Source: CBFDCQ01 sp965603355 (lineage in GTDB: Bacteria; Hydrogenedentota; CAZGCA01; CBFDCQ01). From it: a stretch of 14,029 bases of DNA. Shown here piece after piece: positions 6,749-14,012 of the stretch. The notes beneath the pieces were generated by a model that saw only the letters and a list, made by a program, of their open reading frames with translations, was not told the DNA's origin and made no database searches. Within the stretch, counting starts at the first letter, position 1. Each line of letters begins with the position of its first letter. Where the stretch lies: positions 1 through 14,029 of the forward strand of contig CBFDCQ010000081.1 in assembly GCA_965603355.1 (NCBI GenBank), read 5' to 3'. Position numbers and translations under genes: made by a program.

Positions 6749-6837
6749 GCACTACCTTCCTTCAGCTCAACAGCATCAAACCGTCTGATTCACACTAAAG
6801 ATTCGTCTACATCCTAACTTGCGCGGTCAGACCGCAA

Positions 6838-7692
6838 TCACGGATACTCGTAGAAGCCTATTCCGGCCTTCCGGCCGAGCCTGCCCGCCTCAACCATCTT
6901 TCTCAGAAGTATACACGGGCGATACTTGGGGTCGCAGTACTCTTTGTACATGGTCTCCAGAGACGAGAGCACCACGTCCAGTCCGATCAGGTCCGCCAGC
7001 GCAAGAGGGCCCATCGAGTGACCGTACGCCTGCTTCATCGCGTTGTCGATATCCTCAGCGCTCGCAACATCTTCGTGGAGAGCGCAAATCGCTTCATTCA
7101 CCAGCACGAATCCGAGCCGAGTAACGATAGATCCGGGCGTGTCGGCTGCAACCACGACCTTCCTTCCAAGACTTGCGCAAAACGCTTCGGCCTGCTCAAA
7201 AGTCTCATCAGAAGTCTCCATGCCGCGTATGATCTCGACAAGTTTTATCACAGGAGCCGGGTTCAGGAAATGAAGCCCTATCACCCTCGAAGGGTCCTCG
7301 ACAACCATGGACAGGGACGTGATGGACAGCGCGGAACTGCATGAGGCTAGAATGGCATCGTCCGACACTACCTTCTCCACCTGCCGAAACACCTCTTTTT
7401 TCGCCTCTAGATCCTCTGTCACGGTCTCAATGACGATTTGCGAACCGCTCAGAGCCTCGATATCGAGCGACGTACCCACCCTCTCGAGCACCGACTTGGC
7501 AAGATCCGGCTTCACATCAGTCCGTTTTGCCATTCTTTGGACGTATTTCCGGTGAAAACGGATCGCGTTCTCTAACGCGTCCTCTGAGAGGTCAACGAGT
7601 ATTACCTCGCATTCGGTGGCTCGGGCGACGAGATGGGCTATGCCCGCCCCCATCACGCCTGCCCCGACGATGCCGACGCGCGTGATCTCCAT
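6838..7692 (-). CDS. 3-hydroxyacyl-CoA dehydrogenase family protein with a substituted catalytic Asn
   Basis: A 284-residue NAD(H)-dependent dehydrogenase of the short single-chain 3-hydroxybutyryl-CoA dehydrogenase (Hbd/FadB2) type. The Rossmann fold opens VGIVGAGVMGAGIA, with GxGxxG at 10-15. Catalytic-site elements are Ser120, His141 in GLHFLNP and Glu153. The C-terminal domain contains GHSMGPLALADLIGLD and ends RKAGIGFYEYP. The family's conserved Asn in PGFIVNR (human HADH Asn208) is Thr191 here (PGSIVTR); gap-free spacing from His141 is 50 residues in both proteins. The neighbouring conserved N in SNTSS is also changed (SCSSA). Activity could therefore be altered or the substrate different. 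The ATG has a strong GGAGG-rich ribosome-binding site. It heads the probable operon with the GHMP kinase and phosphoesterase. Confidence 0.88.
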   Translation of the reverse strand: MEITRVGIVGAGVMGAGIAHLVARATECEVILVDLSEDALENAIRFHRKYVQRMAKRTDVKPDLAKSVLERVGTSLDIEALSGSQIVIETVTEDLEAKKEVFRQVEKVVSDDAILASCSSALSITSLSMVVEDPSRVIGLHFLNPAPVIKLVEIIRGMETSDETFEQAEAFCASLGRKVVVAADTPGSIVTRLGFVLVNEAICALHEDVASAEDIDNAMKQAYGHSMGPLALADLIGLDVVLSSLETMYKEYCDPKYRPCILLRKMVEAGRLGRKAGIGFYEYP

Positions 7693-7776
7693 CTTTCTCC
7701 CCCTCCTTTAGACAGAGGCGAAAGGTCAGCCGCGTTCAGGAATGATGGTGATGTTACGCATTCCTTTCCGCGGGCA

Positions 7777-7805
7777 ACTATACCAGAGGCGCACACCTCT
7801 GTCAA
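7777..7805 (-). promoter_or_regulatory. Near-consensus promoter of the dehydrogenase-kinase-phosphoesterase operon
   Basis: On the minus strand TTGACA (7805-7800), an ideal 17-base spacer and TATAGT (7782-7777) preceded by TGG. The predicted start is near 7770, giving a leader of about 78 bases. The spacer is mostly an inverted repeat, CAGAGG (7784-7789) and CCTCTG (7796-7801), which could be an operator. Confidence 0.75.
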
Positions 7806-7852
7806 TGAGAGAACTGCCTACCCGTGCCGGACTCTGTGTGGAAGCTCTGCAC

Positions 7853-7882
7853 TTGCCTCTTGGCACGGAAGCTTGGTACTAT
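7853..7882 (+). promoter_or_regulatory. Candidate promoter of the UroD/MtaA-like gene
   Basis: TTGCCT (7853-7858), an 18-base spacer and TACTAT (7877-7882) with a preceding TGG extension. The predicted start near 7889 lies about 80 bases before the ATG at 7969. The hexamers are weaker than those of the divergent promoter 50 bases away. Confidence 0.45.
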
Positions 7883-7968
7883 GAGACACGCTGGGACAAA
7901 TCCGAATCGAGCTGCACGACAGCAGATGTCAATGGTTAGTTCGTGCAGGGGCGACAGGGAGAGCGCTG

Positions 7969-9171
7969 ATGACATCAAAAGAAAGGGTGATGAGAGCGGT
8001 CAACCACGAGGAGGTCGACAAGATCCCGGTCGATCTGGGCGGCAGCGTACAGTCGACGATCCATGTATACGCATATGCGGCATTGAAGAAGGCGTTGGGT
8101 ATCGAATCCGGTGATGTGGAGGTCTCCGACTCGTATATCCTCTCAGCGATGGTCGAGGATTCGGTGGTCGACGCGTTACAGATCGACGCGGTGCCGATCC
8201 TGTGCCCGCTTGACTGTCTCGGCGTTCGTAACGACCTGCCCAAAAAGAACTGGACGATGCCTAACGGGCTCAAGGTGAAGATATCGGAAGACTTCGACGC
8301 TGTTCAACAGGAGAACGGCGACTGGATCCTCGACAAAGGCGGGTCCAAATTCAAGCTTCCCGACGGCGGCTACTATTTCGATGCTGTTCAATACGTGCTC
8401 CAGGACGCGGAAACCGAGGACGATGTCGATGAGAAGTTCGAGTTCAGCGGGTACACGGATGAACAGGTCGAGTTCCTCCGGCAGCAGGCCGAGCAGCTCA
8501 AGGGTACCGACAAAGCCGTAATCGGCGACGTGTTCGCGAGCTTCTCCGCGGAGGACCACTTCGGATATGAGAAAGCGTTCATGAACCTCATCCTAAAAAA
8601 GGATCTCACGGTCTACTTCATTGAACGGGTGACCGATATGTTCATCCGCAATTTCGACCTGTTCTATGACGCGGTGGGCGACGTGTGCAACATAATGATG
8701 ATGCACAAGGATATGGGCAACCAGCTTGGCCCGATGATCTCGCCGGAGGTTGCGAGAGAGGTGTTCATGCCCAGCTTCAAGAAGTTCGTTGCCCACGTTA
8801 AGCAGAAATCCAAATACAAGGTGATGATGCACAACTGCGGGTCGGTCTATGCGTTCATTCCCGACCTTATCGATTGCGGTATAGACATACTGAACCCGGT
8901 CCAGTTCACGGCGAAAGATATGGAAGTGGGCAGGCTCAAACGCGAGTTCGGCAAAGATCTCTGTTTCTGGGGCGGCGGGGTGGACACGCAGCACACCTTG
9001 CCCTTCGGGTCGGAAGAAGACGTAAGGCTACACGTGCGGGAGAACGCTGAAATCCTGTCTGAGGGCAGCGGGTACGTGTTCAGCCCTGTCCATTGTGTCC
9101 AGGCACAAGTCCCTGTTGAGAACATCGTCGCTGCGTTTGATGAGATAAACCGGTTCAAGCCCACGGCGTGA
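7969..9171 (+). CDS. Uroporphyrinogen decarboxylase family protein (MtaA/CmuA-like methyltransferase)
   Basis: A 400-residue cytoplasmic protein of the UroD superfamily. The pattern fits the zinc-dependent methyltransferase branch (MtaA, MtbA, CmuA), which moves methyl groups between corrinoid proteins and thiols or folate, rather than heme-making HemE. Zinc-ligand candidates follow the HxC...C arrangement: His288 and Cys290 in MMHNCGS, and Cys376 in SPVHCVQ. The N-terminus TSKERVMRAVNHEEVDKIPV is typical of this group. The ATG is preceded by GGGAG at good spacing. No corrinoid protein, substrate-specific methyltransferase (MtaB type) or reactivase lies beside it, so the methyl donor is unknown. 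It is transcribed alone, divergently from the dehydrogenase operon. Confidence 0.87.
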   Translation: MTSKERVMRAVNHEEVDKIPVDLGGSVQSTIHVYAYAALKKALGIESGDVEVSDSYILSAMVEDSVVDALQIDAVPILCPLDCLGVRNDLPKKNWTMPNGLKVKISEDFDAVQQENGDWILDKGGSKFKLPDGGYYFDAVQYVLQDAETEDDVDEKFEFSGYTDEQVEFLRQQAEQLKGTDKAVIGDVFASFSAEDHFGYEKAFMNLILKKDLTVYFIERVTDMFIRNFDLFYDAVGDVCNIMMMHKDMGNQLGPMISPEVAREVFMPSFKKFVAHVKQKSKYKVMMHNCGSVYAFIPDLIDCGIDILNPVQFTAKDMEVGRLKREFGKDLCFWGGGVDTQHTLPFGSEEDVRLHVRENAEILSEGSGYVFSPVHCVQAQVPVENIVAAFDEINRFKPTA

Positions 9172-9244
9172 TCCGGTCAGTAGTATGCGAAGACGGCGAA
9201 TAGTGCTCATAAGCCGGCGAACCCTCCTTCTCCCCCAGAAAGGA

Positions 9245-9269
9245 CTTGACACCCGTTGGAGTTGTCAAG
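9245..9269. repeat. Inverted repeat CTTGACA-N11-TGTCAAG over the protease promoter
   Basis: Seven-base arms CTTGACA (9245-9251) and TGTCAAG (9263-9269) are separated by 11 bases. The repeat overlaps the -35 region of the protease promoter, a typical place for a repressor or activator site. The arms also resemble -35 hexamers, so the symmetry could be partly fortuitous. Confidence 0.5.
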
Positions 9270-9285
9270 GAATATCTGGTATAAT
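9256..9285 (+). promoter_or_regulatory. Promoter of the C25 protease gene
   Basis: A perfect TATAAT (9280-9285) with TGG immediately upstream lies 18 bases from a partial -35, TTGGAG (9256-9261). The better hexamer TTGACA at 9246 is too far away (28 bases) to pair with it. The predicted start is near 9292. Confidence 0.6.
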
Positions 9286-9419
9286 GGTGCAGACGCGGTA
9301 GAGTCGGTTTGGAAATGCTTGGAAGTGTTAGTCCTGATGTGTAGCAGCAATCCTTCGCGGTCTCGCACTTGCACTGGGACCAGTCTCATTCGTGCGGTGC
9401 CTGTCCGGCCGGCGATACC

Positions 9420-9433
9420 CTTCTCGCGAGAAG
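9420..9433. repeat. Perfect 14-base palindrome in the protease leader
   Basis: CTTCTCGCGAGAAG is an uninterrupted dyad, about 50 bases before the start codon and downstream of the predicted transcription start. It could be a protein-binding site or part of an mRNA stem; it has no hairpin loop of its own beyond the central bases. Confidence 0.5.
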
Positions 9434-9480
9434 CCCATGGAACCAAGAGGTTCAAGACTCTGTCCGAAGGGATTTGACGT

Positions 9481-12400
9481 ATGAGACGGACCTGTTTTCT
9501 GACGTTTATCCTTTTCGCCGCGCTGTTGACGGCGGTCACAGTGCCCGCCGCAAGCGGCGACACAATTTCCCTGACGCTGGACCCCGTGCACGTCGAGGTC
9601 GCGCCGGGAAAGACCGGCGCAGCGCAGTTCACTTGCGACGACGTCGATTGGCTGGGTCGCCCCGGTGAGCCGCGCATTCCGTGGAAACGTCTGACGGTGC
9701 TCCTGCCGCCTGATGCAGACCTTTCAACCGTATCGGCTGACGTACAGGCCGGTTTCGAGCCGGTTGCCGGCACCTGGACGATCGAACCTCTGCCGCCGGA
9801 CACGGCATGGGTCGGCGGCCGGAAAGTCGAACGCTGGCCGAGGGACAAGACGATTGTCGATGGGCGCGACGCGGCCGTCTACGAGCGCGACGCGCTATGG
9901 CCGGAACAGCGCGCGCGCGTACTGCATACAGGCCGGCTCCACAAATGGCAGCTGGCGACGATTGGCGTGCCGCTCGTGAAGTACAACCCGGTCACCGGCG
10001 ATCTGCTCCGGCTGACCGGGACGGAAGTCAGCGTCACGTTCGATCGCGACGATACAGCCGGCGGCAAAGCCATCGCGATGACCAGTGCGGATATGCGCGC
10101 GCGACCCAGAGTGCAGCGGATTGCCGCGAATTTCGACCAGGCCGCCGCCGATTACGGCGCGACGCTGACGGCCAAGGACGTGGGCGACGGCGGATATACA
10201 ATCATCACCCGGAACACCATCGAAAGCGCCTCAACCGAGCTGGCCGATTTCGTCAGCCACAAGACGTCGCTTGGCTATACGGTCCAGGTCATAACCGAGG
10301 ACGAGTTCGGCGGCGGTTCCGGCAATACCGCCGCGGAGAACATCCGATCCTGGCTGCAATCGAATTACGAAGCCGACGATATCGAGTTCGTGCTGCTGAT
10401 CGGCGACCCGAGGCCTACAGGCGGAACGGTGCCTATGAAAGCGGTCTGGCCGTGGGGGTATTCTACCGACCCGCGCGACAAGGTACCCTGCGACTTCTAT
10501 TACGCCGAGTTGACCGGTGACTGGGATGACGATGGCGACGGGTGGTACGGTGAACGTCTCGACGATTTCGGTGCCGGTGGAGTAGACATTTACTGGGAAG
10601 TGATGGTGGGCAGGATTCCCTACTACTCCAGCGTTGATGATATCACCGTTCTCGACTCGATCCTGGCCAAGACAGTCTACTTCGAAACACGCTCTGACAC
10701 CGAGTGGATGGCTAACAAACTCATTTCCATTCCGGACGATATGGACTATAACCTGGGCGAGAATATCAGGACGGATATCCTCGAACCTGCCGGATGGCCC
10801 GTTACGCGCGTATATGACGATGCACACGACTGGATAGTGCCGACTCCCGAGTACTTGTATAACTGGAGCACGCACGGCGAATCTTACGAGTACACAATGA
10901 ACGTATGGGGTACCAGCCCGTATTACGGATTGGTCACCGGTATATCGCACGGCACGTGGGAATCCGCTTACTTTGCGCACCGCGATCACACGGATCTGCT
11001 CGATGACGACCATCCATCGTTCACGTTTGCGGCTTCGTGCGACAATTCCTATCCCGAATACACCGATAACCTGACGTACGCGCTGCTGAAAGAGGGCGGC
11101 ATATGCACGATCGGCGCGACACGGCTTGCCTGGGGTCCCTCGGCTGACGTCATGCTGTACAAGTACGTATCTGAAGTTGTCGGGGACGGCGCCGACGGCG
11201 TAACCAGCGGTCAGGCGCTTCACGACGTGAAACAGGATACTCCGATAGATACCGAAGCGAGGTGGTCCAACGTCGCCGAGTACAGCATATACGGCGACCC
11301 ATCCCTGAGACTCGCGCCGAACCTGCCGGCAGACACCGATCCGCCCGATCCCGATCCGGCTGCCTGGGCTTCGCCTCCGCAAGCTGTAGGGAGCGGCGCG
11401 ACCGTCATGTCAGCCACCACCGCCGAAGATCGCCACGGTGTCGAGTACTACTTCGACGAGACCACCGGCAACGGGAACGACAGCGGCTGGCAGACCAGCC
11501 CCTACTACGCACAGGTGGGTGTGACGCCAAGTACCCGGTACGAGTATCGCGTTCGCACCCGCGACAAATGGGCCGAACCACAGAACGTCGGTGGGTGGTC
11601 GGATTCTGTCACGGCAAGGACCGGCGCGGAAGGTTTTGACGTCCTCTTCTCCGAAGATCTCGTCGCGCACTGGAGATTCGACGAGGACTCCGGCCCGGCC
11701 GTTCCCGACGAGACCGGCAACTACCACGGCACGAAGACCGGCGGCGCATGGGCGGCGGGCGCTCATGGCAACGCGCTGGATCTTGATGGCGACGACTACG
11801 TGTCTATCAGCGGTCCGAGCGCGATGGCGCAGGTAACGTTCTCGTTCTGGCTGAAAGTCGACCAGTGGCCGGAAGAGGAAAACCCGGTCATGCTGATGGA
11901 GCACACCGCAGCCGGTGACGGCGCCGCCCACTTGGTCGTCGAGACCGACGGCGCAATGAAGATGGTAATCGGCGAGGAGGAGGATGTGGTCTTCCGAGGG
12001 AGAGTCCCGGCGCTTAACACGGTGCACCACCTCGTGGTAACGTACGACGCGGATGACAACACCGTCAGCAGGTTCTACATCGACGGCGCGCCGGCCGGCA
12101 ACTACGCACAGGGACACCAGTTCCCGGGACCTGCAGCGCTCGTCGGCGACGCGCGGTTCGGCTATCGTCATGACGGTCTGCTGGACGATTACCGCATTTA
12201 CGACCGGGTACTGAGCGCCAGCGAGGTCGCCTCGCTCTACGAAAGCTATGTCAGCCCCGACAGCGACAGCGACGGTCTGTCGGATGAGGCGGAGGCGGCG
12301 CTCGGTCTGTCCCCGACCGACCCGGATACGGACAACGACGGGCTCAGCGACGGCTACGAAGTCACCAACAACGGCCAGAACGATTGGGAGGATTACGAGG

Positions 12401-12660
12401 ACATGCTATGGGACCCGGTGACGAATCCGACCGGAACAAACACCAACGCCTTCGTCGCGGATACCGACGAGGACGGGATTGATGACGGCACGGAAGTGGT
12501 GTTCGGGTACGACCCTCTGGACAGCGACGATACCCCGGCCGTCCCCCTCTCCAGCACCATCGGACTGCTGCTACTGGCTGCCGCCATCGCCTGCGTCGCG
12601 CTGGTACCGACATTGCGGCGGCAGACCGGCCATCTAGAGACGGCCCGCGACCCGAACTAG
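9481..12660 (+). CDS. Secreted C25 (gingipain-like) cysteine peptidase with LamG and calcium-binding repeats
   Basis: A 1059-residue exported protease. A Sec signal peptide (about 1-26, LTFILFAALLTAV core) is followed by a propeptide-like beta region (about 30-235). The C25 peptidase domain (about 237-611) has the His/Cys dyad: TGISHGTWE with His490, and FAASCDNSY with Cys520. It closes with IYGDPSLRL, typical of the domain end. Next are a fibronectin-like segment (about 617-717) and a LamG/concanavalin-like domain (about 727-924, from LVAHWRFDE). Three thrombospondin type 3-like repeats (such as DTDNDGLSDGYE and DTDEDGIDDGTE) should bind calcium. The tail is AVPLSSTIG, about 20 hydrophobic residues, then RR, resembling exosortase or other C-terminal sorting signals. 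AAGGGA lies eight bases before the ATG. Target proteins are unknown. Confidence 0.92.
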   Translation: MRRTCFLTFILFAALLTAVTVPAASGDTISLTLDPVHVEVAPGKTGAAQFTCDDVDWLGRPGEPRIPWKRLTVLLPPDADLSTVSADVQAGFEPVAGTWTIEPLPPDTAWVGGRKVERWPRDKTIVDGRDAAVYERDALWPEQRARVLHTGRLHKWQLATIGVPLVKYNPVTGDLLRLTGTEVSVTFDRDDTAGGKAIAMTSADMRARPRVQRIAANFDQAAADYGATLTAKDVGDGGYTIITRNTIESASTELADFVSHKTSLGYTVQVITEDEFGGGSGNTAAENIRSWLQSNYEADDIEFVLLIGDPRPTGGTVPMKAVWPWGYSTDPRDKVPCDFYYAELTGDWDDDGDGWYGERLDDFGAGGVDIYWEVMVGRIPYYSSVDDITVLDSILAKTVYFETRSDTEWMANKLISIPDDMDYNLGENIRTDILEPAGWPVTRVYDDAHDWIVPTPEYLYNWSTHGESYEYTMNVWGTSPYYGLVTGISHGTWESAYFAHRDHTDLLDDDHPSFTFAASCDNSYPEYTDNLTYALLKEGGICTIGATRLAWGPSADVMLYKYVSEVVGDGADGVTSGQALHDVKQDTPIDTEARWSNVAEYSIYGDPSLRLAPNLPADTDPPDPDPAAWASPPQAVGSGATVMSATTAEDRHGVEYYFDETTGNGNDSGWQTSPYYAQVGVTPSTRYEYRVRTRDKWAEPQNVGGWSDSVTARTGAEGFDVLFSEDLVAHWRFDEDSGPAVPDETGNYHGTKTGGAWAAGAHGNALDLDGDDYVSISGPSAMAQVTFSFWLKVDQWPEEENPVMLMEHTAAGDGAAHLVVETDGAMKMVIGEEEDVVFRGRVPALNTVHHLVVTYDADDNTVSRFYIDGAPAGNYAQGHQFPGPAALVGDARFGYRHDGLLDDYRIYDRVLSASEVASLYESYVSPDSDSDGLSDEAEAALGLSPTDPDTDNDGLSDGYEVTNNGQNDWEDYEDMLWDPVTNPTGTNTNAFVADTDEDGIDDGTEVVFGYDPLDSDDTPAVPLSSTIGLLLLAAAIACVALVPTLRRQTGHLETARDPN

Positions 12661-12702
12661 TCCACACGAGCGGCAGGTTGGACCTCCCTCATAGACAGAA
12701 CA

Positions 12703-12740
12703 GGGCCGGAAGACCACGTTTCATTGTGGTCTTCCGGCCC
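12703..12740. terminator. 15-bp perfect hairpin between convergent genes, probable bidirectional terminator
   Basis: The arms GGGCCGGAAGACCAC (12703-12717) and GTGGTCTTCCGGCCC (12726-12740) pair perfectly around an eight-base loop. It sits 42 bases after the protease stop codon and 36 bases after the prepilin stop codon on the other strand, where both transcripts should end. Neither strand has a clear T tract, so it may slow polymerase or protect 3' ends rather than terminate as a classical intrinsic terminator. Confidence 0.72.
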
Positions 12741-12776
12741 CGCCGTTCGCTCTTTCACCGAGCAGTCTTCAGTACT

Positions 12777-13757
12777 CTAATAATCGGCGGCCGCATACCA
12801 GGCTGCATTCACAGGGAAATCGCCCGGGTACCTGATAAACTCGACGTGGCCATCCATATAAAGCACGTTGCCGCCGCCGGGCTGGTGGTTAAAGGGAATC
12901 CCAAGCTCGCCACCCCAGGTTATACCGCCCACATCGTCCCACATCACGGGAATCTCGCTCTGCGCGGACGCCGACCCCGCCGGGTTATTGATGTCTGTGA
13001 TCATGAACCGCTCGATACCTTCGCGAAGACGGTAGTAGGTGGTTCCGTTGGCGGAAATATCCTGGTCGAAAGCGCCCGGATTTGCCCCCGGGTCGGTAAG
13101 GTACCATACATCTCCGTCCCAGTCGTTTGTGGCGTCGGAGAACCTGTCCCAGAGGCCGTCGACGAACTCCAAACGAACGTAGGTCCTGATAACATCCCAT
13201 TTCGCCTCAGACGATACATCCAGTGCAACATCCTTGACTGCTTGCTCATTACCGGTAAAGCCAGGACGAGCCCAGCTGTCCTGGTTTATCGCCCAGCCCA
13301 GGTACTGGTAAGACGTGTCCATGAACCGGCAAGGGTCGATCGCTAGGTTCGGGTCGTCGGCAAAGTTCCACGTGCCCATTTCAAGCCAGTCGAGACCTGT
13401 GGCATCGGACGGGCACACCACAACATTCCAGTCCGTCAGGTATTCCGGGTATAGGCCGTAATACTCAAGGGACCAATCAGCGTCGTTAATAATTGTACAC
13501 TGCCCCGCATAGGGAGTTGCCGGTGTTTGGGCGTCCCGATCCGTGTGCATCCTCTTCATCGACGGGAAGCTGCCGTCGTTTTCGTTTGCGTACATCTTGA
13601 ATACCAGCCCCATTTGTTTCAGGTTGTTCGCGCAGGATGCACGACGCGCAGCTTCGCGGGCGCGCGCCAGCGCCGGCAGCAGTATCGCCGCCAGTATGCC
13701 GATGATCGCTATGACCACCAGCAACTCGATCAATGTGAATCCACGTGACTTTTTCAT
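12777..13757 (-). CDS. Type II secretion/type IV prepilin-like protein, DGHVEF-type pseudopilin
   Basis: A 326-residue prepilin. MKKSRG is followed by the peptidase cleavage site and FTLIELLVVIAIIGILAAI, with the conserved Glu at +5. A basic amphipathic stretch, ALARAREAARRASCANNLKQ, leads into the globular domain. The C-terminus has the processing-associated motif NHQPGGGNVLYMDGHVEF (His291, Asp302-Gly303). That is a His-x10-Asp-Gly spacing, one residue longer than the H-X9-DG name implies. Such proteins are abundant as multicopy families in Planctomycetes/Lentisphaerae-like genomes and their exact roles are mostly unknown. They are expected in the inner membrane or a pseudopilus. GGAGG lies about ten bases before the ATG. 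No other pilus or secretion gene is adjacent, and the gene has its own promoter and a roughly 220-base leader. Confidence 0.93.
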   Translation of the reverse strand: MKKSRGFTLIELLVVIAIIGILAAILLPALARAREAARRASCANNLKQMGLVFKMYANENDGSFPSMKRMHTDRDAQTPATPYAGQCTIINDADWSLEYYGLYPEYLTDWNVVVCPSDATGLDWLEMGTWNFADDPNLAIDPCRFMDTSYQYLGWAINQDSWARPGFTGNEQAVKDVALDVSSEAKWDVIRTYVRLEFVDGLWDRFSDATNDWDGDVWYLTDPGANPGAFDQDISANGTTYYRLREGIERFMITDINNPAGSASAQSEIPVMWDDVGGITWGGELGIPFNHQPGGGNVLYMDGHVEFIRYPGDFPVNAAWYAAADY

Positions 13758-13983
13758 GATTTTCCCTACCTCCCCCTACATGAAGTTGCAACAACTATCT
13801 CACCGATGCCTCATCGTCCGGGCATGTCAACTACTCATTAAATGAAGTATTATTCGTCCCTTCACCACCCCCTTTCTCCGAACATCAAATGTAATTCTCC
13901 TCCGAATTCCTCCAAAGCACGTATCAGAAAGGTCAAGACAGAACCCCCCGGATAGTAGATGTGATCTTTCCCGACTCGAAGCG

Positions 13984-14012
13984 ATTTTACCAGAATAGGC
14001 GCGAATTGTCAA
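13984..14012 (-). promoter_or_regulatory. Promoter of the prepilin gene
   Basis: On the minus strand TTGACA (14012-14007), a 17-base spacer and TAAAAT (13989-13984) preceded by TGG. The predicted start near 13977 leaves a leader of about 220 bases before the ATG. That leader contains a small hairpin (CGATG/CATCG) but no riboswitch I recognise. Confidence 0.72.

Larger units (their letters stand above)
9172..9480 (+). other. 309-base intergenic region and leader of the C25 protease gene
   Basis: This holds the end of the UroD-like transcript and the promoter plus roughly 190-base leader of the protease gene. It contains an inverted repeat at 9245-9269, a promoter at 9256-9285 and a perfect 14-base palindrome at 9420-9433. 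An open frame ending at 9477 has no ribosome-binding site and begins in the promoter, so I do not call it a gene. No T-tract terminator for the UroD-like gene and no known riboswitch were recognised. Confidence 0.55.

Noticed and set aside
6823..6835. Short GCGGTC/GACCGC dyad just after the dehydrogenase stop codon as a terminator
   Set aside because: The loop would be a single base or the stem only five pairs, there is no T tract, and the downstream kinase has no promoter of its own, so termination here is unlikely.
9246..9251. TTGACA at 9246 as the -35 of the protease promoter
   Set aside because: It is 28 bases from TATAAT, too far for sigma-70, and no acceptable -10 lies at 17-18 bases. 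It fits better as an arm of the inverted repeat.
9256..9477. Upstream open frame of 73 codons in the protease leader
   Set aside because: Its first codon lies in the promoter upstream of the predicted transcript start, internal ATGs lack ribosome-binding sites, and the peptide is not recognisable.
10231..11382. Long open frame of 383 codons on the minus strand inside the protease gene
   Set aside because: It lies fully antisense to a well-supported C25 coding region, its peptide is rich in Arg and Val with no family resemblance, and it has no promoter or ribosome-binding site of its own. It is a by-product of GC-rich codon use.
12678..13346. Open frame of 222 codons on the plus strand opposite the prepilin gene
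   Set aside because: It is antisense to a clear prepilin with signature N- and C-terminal motifs, it begins across the intergenic hairpin, and its peptide shows no recognisable domain.
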